A DNA stretch of 64,000 nt, from the NCBI GenBank assembly GCA_963681505.1, contig OY811981.1:5586227-5650226 (forward strand), given 5' to 3'. The translations under genes and the position numbers were made by a program. The notes beneath the pieces were generated by a model. That model ran no database searches and was not told the DNA's origin. It saw only the letters and a program-made list of their open reading frames with translations. Positions 11,165 through 22,729 of the stretch are shown here, in pieces. This DNA comes from Eunapius fragilis. Its lineage: Eukaryota; Porifera; Demospongiae; Spongillida; Spongillidae. Each line of letters begins with the position of its first letter. Position 1 is the first letter of the stretch.

Positions 11165-11375
11165 ATCCACTAGACGCAGGGCTCCACTGGCAGGGAGCTC
11201 CACTGGCAAGGGGTAGGGCTCCGCGCTAACACAGGGGGCTCCACTAGACGCAGGGTTCCACTGGGGGGGGGGGGGGGCTCCACTAGACTCAGGGCTCCAT
11301 TGGCAGGGGGCTCCACTAGATGCAGGGCTTCACTGGCTGGGGGCTCCACTAAATGCAGGGCTTCACTGCTAAGTA
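11165..11375. repeat. CTCCACTGGCAGGGG minisatellite, unit 1
   Basis: Tandem 15-24-bp units of GGCTCCACT plus GGCAGGG or AGATGCAG, with one G run of 16 bases. The same array is at 23697-23860 (unit 2) and 40838-41105 (unit 3), between gene X exon A and the unit end. Nothing coding is seen. Confidence 0.85.
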
Positions 11376-11599
11376 GCAGATTGGATAATCCTAGCTAGTT
11401 AAACGGGCTAATACAAAGGGCATGTAAACCATGTACATATTTAAGGTGCGCAGCAATGAGGCATGCAGGGCCAGTGCTCTTACAGTATATGTAGCTCCAC
11501 AATCTATAATAACACATCGAAGTTTGCGCCAGGGATTGCACATATAGTATTCTATGTTAGACGCAAGGTCTTTAATTCAGATTCATCTATTAAGTGTTC

Positions 11600-11609
11600 A
11601 GGGGCGTAT

Positions 11610-11641
<32 letters not shown>

Positions 11642-12320
11642 TGTTTCGTCGTTCAATAAAATGGTCGAGGCCTAAAGGCGACCGACCATGGCGATGCACT
11701 AGACAACAATGTTGCACGCAACTCAATGAACATTAGTTTACTGATATTTTACTAGAATTTTGCTAAAATACATAGTGTTGCGTACAACATGTGGCCTAAA
11801 GGCCAGCATACACGGGTCGACTTTCTGCCGATTTATTGCCTGCAAATGAAAAACTCCGTAAAACTTTAGTTTACTGAATTTTTACCCGTATTCATTTGAG
11901 TTGCAAGCGATAAATCAGGAGGAAGTCGACCCGTGTATGTCGGCCTTTAGTCTTAGTACATGGTCGGCTTTAGATACTGAAATCAGCTACCGTATATATA
12001 GGTATAACAATCGCAAATGAATAAGTCTGTAAAAACAACCCCTCATTGAAATCCTGGATACGCAGGGGCGTATTTAGGGGAGGGGGCTCAGGGGGCTTGG
12101 GCACCCCCTCCGTCTCCGTCTCAAGAATGAATACAAGAATGGGCGTGGTTGCCAAAAATTTTCGCGCTAGCCTCTCAGCACCCCCCTCCAGCACATTCTG
12201 GATACGCGCCTGGACTCCCCCCCCCCCCCCCCCCCCTTTTCGTATCGGGCCAGAAACCGACAGCACCCCCCCCCCCCCTCCCCCCCCCGCTTTTCGTATC
12301 TAGGTACTGGGGAATTTTTT
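11600..12320. mobile_element. Cluster of small MITE-like repeats in unit 1
   Basis: Three pieces are visible. At 11607 GGGGCGTATTT is followed by a G run of about 29. At 11793-11949 there is an inverted repeat, AAAGGCCAGCATACACGGG matched by CCCGTGTATGTCGGCCTTT; this is a MITE with arms of about 25 bp, extended weakly inward. At 12062-12310 a piece runs from GGGGCGTATTTAGG to CTTTTCGTATC with two C runs and CGGGCCAGAAACCGACAGC, in the opposite sense to the element at 6613. No gene is seen. Confidence 0.65.
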
Positions 12321-12925
12321 TTTTAATGCTCAGAGGATAATAATATTACCATCATTAGAAAGAGCAAAAAAAAGATGAGTTTAACTGTACTTCTTGCGTC
12401 ACCCTAGCATATTCGATACCAGAGATACATATCCTCAAAGTGACAACTTTTTTAGTACAGCGGTTAATGCGTAATCGCAATAAAAACTGTGACGGTTGTG
12501 TTATAACGAGGCGTAACCCGGTGATATTTATTTCAAGCATTGCACATAAGTGATTCTGATATAGGGAAGACTTTTTAAAGGCTCATCATTTAGTTGCCTT
12601 ACTTTTATCTTTTCAAATTGTTAACATAAAAATTGACAAACAATGAAACACGCACAAAATCAAGCACAGTAATAATATTATTCTATATTGAAGTACATCA
12701 TTTCCATCCTCAACAAACACTAAATCACCATTTAAATAGTCCATGCACGAGCATTTCAATAACTGTAATTGTGTTATCAATTCCTTCTTCTTCTGATTCA
12801 CCTATAGTCCATGCAGTATGTAATTGTTAGTTTTGGTAACTTTGCTTTATGGCTTATTTTTACAACATGCCCATTGTATAATACATTGGTGAAATTCTCA
12901 TATCACCTGTGATTTAAGTATATAC

Positions 12926-13213
12926 CTAGCAGAGAATTTCAGATCTCGAGTTCATTGGCGATGGCAAAGCAACTTCCGCTAATAAAGCACTCATATCGCG
13001 CCTGCGGATCGGTCTCTTGGCTCCTGTTCCACTAGAGCTTGGTTCATCAGCGAAAGGGTTCATTTGGGATGCACGCTGCAATGGTTCTGAAAAGAACCCG
13101 TGGCGTTCGAAACGAAAAACTCGCCGTACATAGCTATCTCTAGCACGCACACCAACACTGACGTCACGCGTGTATCGTATACATTTACTGAAGAATCCAA
13201 ACATTGAATGCAA
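12926..13213 (-). CDS. Hypothetical 95-residue open frame
   Basis: An ATG-started frame (MHSMFGFFSK...) with balanced composition, basic patches (GAKRPIRRRD) and no hydrophobic segment. It ends ILC-TAG directly before GTATATAC on the minus strand, so the apparent stop could be an exon end (TA|GGTATA or TAG|GTATAT) of a longer gene. It is not repeated elsewhere in the window and I do not recognise it. The stretch 12320-12925 upstream in window order has no supported feature. Confidence 0.3.
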   Translation of the reverse strand: MHSMFGFFSKCIRYTRDVSVGVRARDSYVRRVFRFERHGFFSEPLQRASQMNPFADEPSSSGTGAKRPIRRRDMSALLAEVALPSPMNSRSEILC

Positions 13214-13457
13214 TTCTTTTAAAAAATTTCACTTTTCTGCTTTCGTTGCAATGTTTATCAATGTTAGCAAGTGTCCAAAAAATTATTTAAAATTATATGG
13301 CTACTTTAGGGACCTCTGAGTGGTGTGACATGATTTCCATCTCTTAAGTCGAATTAAATCGGCCATAGTGATGCTAAGCAGCGGTCATATCAAAATCCTT
13401 ATAATAACAAGCCTATCTTCAAAACGAATTGGACTTAAGAGTTCAAGCATTCCATAT

Positions 13458-13743
13458 ACAAGTAAAGAAAAACATTCTCTAACGAGAAAGTTGGTGGGAT
13501 ATAGGAATTAGAGGCAAAGGTGGTGTAAAAAGGAAGGGAACAAGGTTTTTGGAAAAGAAAAATGAGATAAATATCCTATATTTAGCACATGTACATGCAA
13601 CAACCAAAAGAAGTGCTAAACATAGGATTTTTATCTCATTTTTCTTTTCCAAAAACCTTGTTCCCTTCCTTTTTACACCACCTTTGCCTCTAATTCCTAT
13701 ATCCCACCAACTTTCTCGTTAGAGAATGTTTTTCTTTACTTGT
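13458..13743. repeat. Near-perfect long foldback (ACAAG...CTTGT), family member 1
   Basis: The left arm 13458-13588 and right arm 13613-13743 are reverse complements over about 131 bp with only two mismatches. The loop is about 24 bp. The arm carries GTGTAAAAAGGAAGGGAACAAGG, and the loop side begins TTTAGCAC...GTGCTAAA. Other members are at 35573, 48899 and 53659, with single-arm remnants at 24507 and 41614. Transcription through it would give a hairpin with a stem of about 130 bp. No coding frame. Confidence 0.95.
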
Positions 13744-13759
13744 TTCCTCTATTTTTTAA

Positions 13760-14420
13760 TTAATACTGGCAAATGCCCCCCCCCCCCTACCCCCCCCCCC
13801 CACCCTCCCCACCCACCCACCCCTCCCCCCTCCCCCCCTCCGCTTCAATTACCGTCACGAGCAGACGCCCGCTTTTGTTTGGGATCACTGTAAGGAACGC
13901 GGGAGAATTCAAACACGTCGTCTGCTCTCCTCTTTTGTTTGCACAATTCTAAATATACGTAAATGTCGCCATGGGAACGCTTCTATTTAACACTACGCAT
14001 TACGTAATGATTACGTATGTCAGTTTTATGCTTTATTCATACATCTGATACTTGAAGATGGCCTTCCAGGAGATTCTAAAGCGATTGGTATAATTGGCGC
14101 TCTTTAAAACCATTCCTATCCGGAGTTATACTCACCCGAGAATTAGAAGAAGAAGAAGACGACGACGACGACGACGGAGAAGGTTTGGCCTGGGGACGAG
14201 GTAAAACACGAACTTTTTTGTTCTCTTAAAGGAAACAGTTTAAAGACCGGAACAAAACATTAAAATGACCGTCTTTGCCTTCTGGTTCGATAGGAACAAA
14301 GGGCTAAACTATCCGTTTCTTGGTACGCGAGTTATACGCGGGTCGCGTTTTTTTAATGATTTCACGACCCGGGTCAATTCCTATATAGGAACTACTATCG
14401 TAGTTCCTGATATAGCTCTT
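13760..14420 (-). pseudogene. DPEKK-family 5' region and fragment, minus strand
   Basis: After a C-rich tract (13777-13840), the minus strand reads RVPYSDPKQKRASARDGN then stop (about 13845-13905). This is the same repeat as DPEQKRAS at 35880-36048. Further up (14020-14415) lies a block also found at 36160-36795 and partly at 41810-41900: TTATTCATACATCTGATAC, GATTCTAAAGCGATTGG, CGCGTTTTTTTAATGA, GGAACTACTA(T/A)CG. It probably holds the 5' end or promoter of that gene family. No intact frame remains. Confidence 0.4.
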
Positions 14421-14839
14421 ATAATGAGTTATCTATGCATCAAAAATGAGCTCTTAAGTCGAACTATTTGTTGAGTTGTAAGCCAAAAAACTAATCCTGA
14501 TGATGCATTAATGTTTTGACCCTGAAAGTTCTGTCTCAAATTGGAATTCTGATATTTTTAGTGATGATAACTCAATAGGTATGATTTAAGATATTAGCCA
14601 TAATGTTTTTTTAGATCCTAGTGTAAAGTACCATTTGATGTATTGGTTCAATGATGTTCAGTAACTGGCGCATCGTACAAGGACCGCGGCGCTAGGACTC
14701 ATCTATACAAAATTTCGTAAAAGGATAGATGGATGAAGTATCTAGAGGGGAGAATGCTTACCTTGGAGGGGACACAGCGTTTAAGAGTCGAAAATCGTGG
14801 GTTAGGATTTTACGGCCTAACATCATAGATTCCCAGTGC

Positions 14840-14885
14840 CTATGACGTATCGGACAGAAACCGACAGTCCCCCCCCCCCCCCCCG

Positions 14886-14931
<46 letters not shown>

Positions 14932-15035
14932 ACTTTTCGTATTGGGCCAGAAACCGACAGCACCCCCGCTTTTCGTATCGGGCCTGACCTTAAGGCACCC
15001 GCCTCGCTGAAATCCTGGATACGCCACTGATACGC
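14840..15035. mobile_element. C-run repeat element (TTTTCGTATCGGGCC family)
   Basis: CGTATCGGACAGAAACCGACAG, then a C tract of about 60 bases broken once (14868-14931), then two TTTTCGTAT(C/T)GGGCC units, ending GAAATCCTGGATACGCCACTG. It is the same family as 6613-7003 and 12062-12310. It sits immediately before the end block of unit 1 (15040-15300). Confidence 0.65.
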
Positions 15036-16802
15036 CCTTGAAAGTCGCAACTGTTTTGTACTTGTGTCTTGTTCTGATTCTCCTGAAGGGTTTTTTGAGC
15101 TCAACTCAGCCATGATGAATCACAAGAAATCACGTGGCAATAAACTCTCCCATCTCATTCCCTACATGGTTATTGCTACCCACCCATACCCAATGACCAG
15201 CATTAGTGCCAGCGGCAAGCCATGACTACAACTCAACATAGCCAACAAACGACATTCCGTTCATTGTTGGCTAAACTGTTTACATCATGCGAGTTGGCTT
15301 ATAATAAGCAGACGTAGCATTTTATAAATGCTTACGTCAGCAGAGCCTGTGTACGAGACTAGCCTGCTGCTGGCTCCTGCCAAAATTCTCTAGTCTGGCT
15401 TGCATGATAGTAGGGCTACGCTCTACGCAGATAAGTTTAGTATTAAGTACCACATGCACGCAAACACACACACAGGTTTTTTTTAACACACGCACCGACC
15501 ATAGAATATCTATGCACTGACTCACTCACAACAACGCAAAGTTAACACAACATGTCAAAAGGCAAGTTCACAAGGTAACTGTAACTGTAATCACAGTTAT
15601 TGATATGAGCACGAGGTACAAGGTACAAACCTTCGTCCATCGTTCTCTGTAATTAAGTCACGCGCGCCCCTCCCCCATGCCAATTAGTCTCAAGCGTAGC
15701 GATGATGTAATCCATCCGCTGCAGCGCAGCTGCTGGGTCTACCCTCCGATATAATGCGGCGGCCGGAAGTATACTTACAACTGCATGTGTACTTACGGGG
15801 AGATCAACAGTAACTGCAAGTAAATAGAATGTTATGTTGCTTCACACATCCAGATGAAACAATTTTGGAGCCAAGGGATTTTTTATTGAAGAAACAATAG
15901 TTATGTGTTGAATAAGATTAATTTTAGGGATAATAATAAGGTACGCATGATGATTTTTTGCTTCACGGACTACACCGAAACAATTAAAAAATTATCGTGG
16001 CCTATAATATATCAAGAAACGAATCACGTTAGAAAGTCGTCTAATGGCTTGTTGTATTCACTGTTCTGCCACCGCCGCATACATGACACCTTATTAGCCG
16101 ACTCTTAAATTTATCTCATACTTTATTAACTAGATATAAAATTTAGAGGCATTTCTAATTCCATTTCTATGCCCACATATATTAATTTCTTTCCTAGGTT
16201 ACTAGTAGCGAAAATTTTAAAGTTTTAGTTTTAAAGCTGCATACTAAATTTGTTCAACACCAACACCCGCACCATGCAGGTTTCTTCAGGCACAATATCT
16301 AATAGCAGCCAGACATACGCGCAAATCACCTAGGCTATCTGGTTCCATGATAGTGACAACGATCATTCTAAACTATTTAATAACTTAACTGTGTTTACTA
16401 ATTAATTCAGTTAAAATCAAGTAATGCTCAGGTCAAAACAATAGAATACAATTTTAATACAAACGCTAAATGCTTGCGCATAGTTCAATCCCTCGCGCGT
16501 GTGTGTGTCTGTCAATCACTCCCCTCAGACTCTGAGCACGTGTCCTCAGGAACCTGTGAATTGGACCAATGCGCCTCATTACTCTCTGCTAATACGGGCA
16601 TCTTTCACGTGACTGATAGGTGCCATTTTCTTGGGCGTGGTTTCCGCACTGCCAGGTAAAAGTTTGGGGAGTTCGCTTCTCCACCTTCAACTTGCATCTT
16701 GTACTTGTACAGCTGGCTCACATCTCCATTTTGCCTGGAGAGAGGAGACCAACCATTAACACATGTTCCCAGCACAGAGGACAAACTAGCATGCCCCTCC
16801 TC

Positions 16803-16911
16803 CAGTGGCGGATTCAGCATATTTTAGGTTCATTAAAACTGGGTAATTATGGGCCCGTGCCCGTAATTGCCCGGTTTTAATGAGCCTAAAATATGCCTGG
16901 ATCCGCCACTG
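16803..16911. mobile_element. Short palindromic hAT-type MITE
   Basis: CAGTGGCGGATTCAGCATAT... is followed by its inverted copy ending GGATCCGCCACTG. The arms are about 52 bp with several mismatches and almost no loop. It lies in low-complexity CTCC sequence, so the flanking CTCCTC repeat is only suggestive of a target duplication. Units 1, 3 and 4 lack it at the equivalent place. Confidence 0.85.
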
Positions 16912-17424
16912 CTCCTCCCCTCCCCCCTAACCCTCTGCAAGTCGGAAGGTACTTCCATCTGGAACAGTAGGGGTCGGAGGAGAATGACTGAGCCAATGAT
17001 GGGGACATGGTGCAGTATGCCCTGCAACCGAAGGGTCAGGACATCATGATTGTCATAAACACGATCATCACCCCTCCCATCATCCCTCCCATCACACCTC
17101 CCATCACTCCTCTCGTCACCCCTCCCATAACCTCTCCCTACACATAGTTCCTTGCAGGCGTGGCAGAAAAGATCAGGAAGGGAATAGAGGCAGCCACAGA
17201 GGATCTGACCAAAGAGAAAGAAGAGGAAGTATGGGGTGTGGTCTGTAAGAAGTGAGGAGGCCTGAAGAGGTAACTGGAGTAAAGGGTGGGCATGTGGAGA
17301 GGTGCCTATAGTGAGGGGAATATGTTGAAGAAGTGCCTATTGTGATGAGAGTGTGTGTAGAGAGGTGCCTATTAGGAGTGGAGGGTGTGGTGGAGAGGTG
17401 ACCAAAAGTGTCATGCAGATCCAT

Positions 17425-17835
17425 ATGCCCCAGAGTATCTGGTCCAGATGGTTACACTTCACTGTGGTCCCACGAGGGAAGTCGAGGAAGTTGCACTGCC
17501 CCAGGACAGGCCCATGAAAGGTGCTCAAGAGGATTGCTAGCACCACCTATCAGTTGGAAGGCTGTCATAACCCCCAGAGAAAAACTGTGGTCCATTATAA
17601 TAGGCTGAAGCTCTGTCCAGAGGGTGCACACATAGAATGTGCACAGGGCTATTGGAGCATTGCCATTGATTGGTTCTGGTATAGGGCTTCAGGATCTCCA
17701 TGGTTGGTGGTCTGAACATCTTGGTCTGGTGGTAGCGGTGGGGTGTGATCCGTTCATTTTGTACTGCACTGGTTCTTGTCGTCTCCTAGGATTAGGTGGT
17801 CCCTCACGTACATCTGCTACAGATATCCCTAGTAC
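17425..17835 (+). pseudogene. Ty3/gypsy-type pol 3' remnant, unit 2, with local inversion
   Basis: The first part matches the unit 3 remnant (31890-32100), which encodes the C-terminal part of an integrase. Stops and frame shifts break it here. The segment about 17636-17812 is inverted against unit 3: GGCTATTGGAGCATTGCC through CGTACATCTGC is the reverse complement of unit 3 positions about 32117-32300. Confidence 0.65.
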
Positions 17836-17922
17836 AAATTTGACCTCGCATGACATAACAGTCAGGATATGGATGTGACATGGGCATGGGGGCAGATTTA
17901 ACGCTGTTGATTTTGTAACATA

Positions 17923-18748
17923 CAGGGTGTTTGCGAAAGAACGCAACGCTTTAAAACCCCTATAACTCAGGATTGAAATGAATTAACTGCTTGATTTCTT
18001 TAACATATGTTGCAGTAGTTAGGCAAATACAAATAATCCAAATAGATTACAGTGGTTAAGTAACTGTATCAAATCTCTCATAAATCAAAATATTCAAAGC
18101 CCTCTATTAACAAAATTATTCAAGATTGTGGTTTGAGATAATTGATTTCCGATAATACGTAACACATGATCTGGATATGCGGTGGAACAGTACCGATTTC
18201 AAGTTCCTAGGTTCAATAGTGAGTTATTCACATTTAAGACCATCATTTGCTTTAAAGTTATTAAGATTGACGCTGTTATGTGGTAAATATTTTTAATAAC
18301 CATCATAAATTATTCCAGTATAAAATGAAGTACAAAACACTACTTGATTTGGTAATGGATTGTTTAATGGTGCGTTATTGAAACTCAAAGTTAATAAAAA
18401 CATAGTGGTCATATAACTTTTTCAAGTTTGATTTATTGTTTTGGATATTAACTAGTAAAACGAAAACGCTAATCAAATTTCATACTTTTTCAAAGTCTCA
18501 TCAATTCTATTCTGCAGTTTATAAATCACATTATTAATTAAAAGTTGTCGTACATTGTTTTATCAGTTTAGTTAATTGCAAGCTATTTGATTTTATCTTT
18601 TGAACGGCTAAAGATAAACGAATTGTAACAATGCGGTTCGTATTTGACTAAATGTGGTTATTGTATGTTTATAAATACATTTATATTGACAATCCTATTA
18701 ATGAATTATATTCATTTTAAAGCATTGCGCTCTTTTGCAAAGACCCTG
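17923..18748. mobile_element. TA-flanked non-autonomous element (Tc1/mariner-like)
   Basis: CAGGGTGTTTGCGAAAGAACGCAACGCTTTAAAA at the left end is mirrored by TTTTAAAGCATTGCGCTCTTTTGCAAAGACCCTG at the right, giving inverted repeats of about 34 bp. TA dinucleotides flank both sides (17921-17922, 18749-18750). The interior of about 760 bp is AT-rich without a coding frame. Unit 3 has no insertion at the matching site near 32400 (TTGTAACACGTGTCTTGC). A TA duplication is typical of Tc1/mariner; no transposase is present to confirm this. Confidence 0.85.
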
Positions 18749-20135
18749 TATACCTTGCTGAACAGTGGCAACAAATATTATTATATTCTCTACTGTGAAC
18801 AGTATAGTTTACAATAACAAAAGGCTTACCAGCTGCACATTCACAAGCTGCCACTTGAATCGTTGTAAGTGGACGCATTTGTTTCATAGGAAGTAGACAT
18901 TATGAGTCTCTGGTTCCGTTGAGAGTGTTAGAGTAACAAGGACATGAAAATACTGAGGATGTACTTGAAGATGTTCCAAACGCTCAGCATCCCAGTCATT
19001 GTATCCATGTGCTAATGCTCTGAGCATCCCACCCCATGGGCAAGGTGAGTATACAACGTTCCTGTGCAAAAACCATAGCCATGGGCCTGGGTCATGCTGT
19101 ATTAATGAAGGGACATCTTAGTGCAACATTCCCTCCCTGAAAGAGGTGGATGGGGGACACTGAAGACTAAGGGCTCCTAACATGCTGCCTGAATAAGCTT
19201 CTGTTCTTCTGCATACAAATAGGTCCTGTCCACATTGATATGACTATTCCATGCTTTTTCAATCCTTAGGAATAATAACAGATGACACATTTTCGAAAAA
19301 CAGCAAATAACTTAGTCAACAGCTTCCTCTTTTTCCATGACATTGGGGCTTTAATAACACAGCAATGAAGCCACCATCTTAGCTTAGGCATCGTGTGCTC
19401 GTCCATAGGGTCCTCTAAACTAACCCCAGGAATATCTCACTCCGTGAGTGTAACATTTTCAGAATCTGAGCTAGAAGCAAGCCAACTCAAGTCATTGAGC
19501 GTAAACAAGGAAATATGCCTCCGGATGTGATATGCACTAATTATGACCATCTCCGAGTGTAACTTGTCCATTGATATTAACGAGGTTGCAAGACTCCAAA
19601 GGAAACCTGACTCCTATAAAATGCCTTACTTTGAACTAAATTCATATCTGAATGTCTCCAATTATTACGTCCATAATTAAGATAAGTTATCTACTACTTC
19701 AAGTGCCCGAATATACATAATTCAGTTACTTTGATGATGAAAGAGCCAGTGGGTGAAAATATTCAATGACTGGTTAGAACAAAAACAGTCCTATTCCAAA
19801 AATGATCTACAGTTTTACTACCCACAGTTTACAAGCAAATGGAAGCCAGGAAATCACATTGCGATGCAGATGAAGTGTTGTTCTTTTTGCTTGCAGTAGA
19901 TTGATTATCATTACTGTTTCCACTAACAATCTTAATAACCAATTCCTTGCCAGATGATGGTCAAAAATTTTCTAAGGTTCATGAAGGGATATTATAAATA
20001 TTGCACTACACACATACACACCAAAATAGATATTTACTCAGCTAAAGTAAAACTCTGCAAACAAGCATTTATGATATTGCTGTTCCTACTTATTATTTCT
20101 GCAGCTCTGTTCATTATTTCTGCTGTTTAGCCGTA

Positions 20136-22382
20136 TTAATAACTCCGGCTGCTTGCTGCACTGATGTTCACCACAATAATTATTCCTACAATGAAAACAT
20201 AGAACAAGATGCCACAGACCACAGCAGTGATGTTCAGTCCAAGAGAGATATTTCCTTTCTGCTGAGCAGATACCATGTTACCGTGTGTTGCTGCTTCTTT
20301 AGCCTGGTGGGTTCAAGTGCAGGACATTTAGAGACAGAAATCACAGTTATGAATTAAAATGCTTCTACATACATACCATGTTGCTGCATACCTAATTAAC
20401 CTAATTATAAGTTACGCCTTCCCACAGGTACAGATACTCATATACCAATACCACAGCCTTAAAATGAAGCTGTCCATAGTAGAGTTTTGACAGCTATCCA
20501 TGTATAGCCAGGATTGCAAAGGGGTGTATGTTCCACAGTAGTGCATGCCATAGATGCTTTCAAACTATCATCACTGCTACAAACAATCATTATCAAGTCT
20601 TAGCCAAAAATAAATAAATAACGAAACAGTGGCTGTTTCATTGGCTGAATTAAGCTGTCAAGCCACCTAGCTACCAGGCTAGCAAGTGCACTGCACACCA
20701 CTTCACCTGAGCTAGCAATAACCTAAACATCCAATGCTCCAAAGGATTAATTAAAAAAAGTGCAGTTTGAAATATTTCAGTATATCCTGCGGTCCGTAGG
20801 TTGTTGGGCTGGGCATGGTGGTCTTATTCACTTCGAATCTCGGCAGTGTATGTAAGTAATGTATTGGTACATGTGTGCTAATGTACATGTGACATATATT
20901 CTTTATGGCTACTTATAGCAGCTGTTTCCCACAGCAGTGCATGGATGGGGGGGGGGGGGGGGGGGGGGGGGCAGCGTTCTCTATCTTGATGCCTGTAATG
21001 TTCCTCTTTGTCAGCAGAGCATCTGTGTATCATATTGTGTCATTGTTTTCACGTGTTAGCACTTGACGTAAGTATATGAACTACAAGACTATGCATGTCA
21101 ATGTGGAAACTATTCCCTCGCAAATATCTTACCTGCTCGGTAAGTTTCACACAGCTTTCATAACTATTGCCTGCGAAGGCAGGTTTCATATAGGATTGAT
21201 TCTGTATAATGAATTCATTTTAAAAACATGACTCGCGTACGGAGAGACGGCTGTACTGTAAACTGTAACATTTCCTTCGTTGTCACTATATAGGGATAAC
21301 AAAAACAAGAAAAGTTTGTGTTGGTTCCATGTCATAACTCTGCACACTTATAGAGAACAAAAATGCTTGTGTCAGTGTCTCGTACACGATCCAACCATTC
21401 TTTGCCCCATTTTTCTTCTTCTTCGTTTAGTCAAGAAGAACTCGAGCTAGAAATGATGTTGAAGAGCACCAACAGCACCAATCACTTCAGCATATCCGGA
21501 TGTAATATTTAGGGATCAGATAGATTTATGACACACCAGGCAAAATAAAAGAGAGCAGTACGTATTCAGCTTGATAAAAACGGGCTCATATGCAATTCAT
21601 CGACATACAGTAAGCCAGGAACACCAAAGGGATCTTGTGCCTGGTTATATTAGCGCATTTATATTTATATTTTGGAAGCGTAGTTGTATCACAGTTGTCG
21701 ATGCTTTGGTTAGTGAAGTTGTTTTTCTAAAATGCCTTCAGTAATCAGAACAAGCAATCAAAGCAACAAGCCATATTTATACCTCCAAAAGTGAGACGGT
21801 ATTTTAAGAAAGAAATTGTCAGAAGAGAACAAGGTTAAAGCTCGTGAGCACGCTATAAAGAGAATCCCATAAAGAAGGCCTCTGTACATGACAGCTACAA
21901 GGGTGATCCAGAAACGAAGGCCTATGAGCACAACAGCTACGAATCTGATCCAGAGAGAAAGAAGGCCTACGAGTGCAACAGCCACCTCTCAGTGAGCCCT
22001 GAAAATTACTGCTAATGATTATTTATTTATCTACTTTACAGACCAAAGGTCTAAACGTTAACACATGACCATTTCACACCAAAGCTATGACATACTCAGG
22101 CATTCAACATCACCTCCAAATACACCTACAAAAGCCCAGTGGGTGACTCATTAGAGGGAACTTACTGATAGAGAGATCATGATGGCAGGGATGGTGCATA
22201 TCAGGGATGGCAGCCCTATACACACCATACACATGACGGTGATCACAATGGACATGGTTAGGTAGTAGTCTCCAATTGGAACATGTGTAACTGTCCTGGG
22301 CACAGGGGTCGGTTGGACAACCACCACACTAGTGGCGTTCTAAGCAGTACAAAACATTGACGTTAAGCACACACACACACAA

Positions 22383-22413
<31 letters not shown>

Positions 22414-22729
22414 CACACGCGCGCGCACACGCACACACACACAAACACACACACACACAGCTACACCCAATCCATGGTGTTTACCTGGGCTTGCGAGTAT
22501 CCCTGAGGTAGGTAGCCTGGGGGAGGAGGGTATCCCTGGGGAGGGTAGCCCTGGTACCCCTGGGGCGGGTTTCCCTGGGGTGGGTACCCCTGGGTTGATA
22601 CGTAGCCTTGAGGAGGGTTGGACACAGATTGGTACTCGGGCTGGGGTGGGGTTGACGGGTACCCCTGGAGAAGTGGTGGGTATCCTTGGGGTGGCACATA
22701 CCCCTGGTCTTGGTATGGAGGGGGGAGAC
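20136..22729 (-). CDS. Gene X, unit 2: CD225/dispanin-like proline-rich membrane protein
   Basis: Exon A is 22485-22729 (LPPPYQDQGYVPPQGY..., about ten PQGY-type repeats). Exon B is 22166-22339 (QPTPVPRTVTHVPIGDYY then a hydrophobic hairpin, GLPSLICTIPAI). Exon C is 20136-20303 (AKEAATHGNMVSAQQ, GNISLGLNITAVVCG, second hydrophobic segment). All acceptors and donors are consensus and phases agree: A starts with two bases of a split codon, A/B and B/C are phase 0. The B/C junction falls where CD225 (IFITM-type) genes have their conserved intron. It is probably a small membrane protein with a cytosolic Pro/Gln/Tyr-rich head. It ends three codons before unit 3 because of a TAA. The ATG-bearing first exon was not found, so the model is partial. 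Confidence 0.65.
20620..21290. other. Non-coding insert in gene X intron, unit 2
   Basis: No gene is seen. It contains AAATAAATAACGAAACAGTGGC..., a G run of about 25 (20948-20972) and an ACCTGC...GCAGGT inverted motif block (21100-21215). That block recurs at 36845-36960 and in part at 42180-42220. Confidence 0.5.
21700..22017 (+). pseudogene. DPEKK-repeat protein remnant, unit 2
   Basis: The best of the four unit-borne copies. One frame reads YKENPIKKASVHDSYKGDPE, then TKAYEHNSYESDPERKKAYE and CNSHLSVSPENYC-stop. The upstream frame (SEVVFLKMPSVIRTSNQSNK) is displaced. It matches the 46454-46949 gene in order: SEIVFLKIPS, NQKK, QQAEYLQK, DENKAKA, then DPEKKKAS repeats. Charged, repetitive, no hydrophobic segment. 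Function unknown. Confidence 0.5.

Larger units (their letters stand above)
1180..15310. repeat. Tandem unit 1 of the four-unit array
   Basis: Order of blocks: GTCAGCAGAGCCTGG... start block (1180-1735), gene Y (minus; exons near 2.6 and 7.1-7.6 kb), gene X exon C (8.3-8.4 kb), DPEKK-repeat remnant (9.2-9.5 kb), gene X exons B and A (9.7-10.2 kb), a CTCCACTGGCAGG minisatellite (11.2-11.4 kb) and an end block (15.0-15.3 kb). The same blocks in the same order and orientation start again at 15311, 26078 and 49485. The unit is swollen by the hAT/CACTA nest at 2697-7109 and by repeats at 11.6-15.0 kb. Compared with units 2 and 3 it lacks about 1.3-2.1 kb between CAGATCCAT (about 7738) and AATGAGGTTG. 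Confidence 0.8.
16605..18900 (-). pseudogene. Gene Y, unit 2: three-exon gene, frameshifted in all exons
   Basis: Exon 1 is 18830-18900 (MSTSYETNASTYNDSSG start); a 2-bp deletion against unit 3 changes the frame before its donor. Exon 2 is 16932-17242 (DHTPYFLFFLFGQILCGCL...); a 10-bp deletion shared with unit 3 replaces the SWLSPP stretch and shifts the frame. Exon 3 starts at 16734 and meets a TGA after six codons owing to a one-base loss; a 109-bp MITE sits beside it in the second intron. A TA-flanked 826-bp element (17923-18748) and gypsy debris lie in intron 1. Function unknown. Confidence 0.45.
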
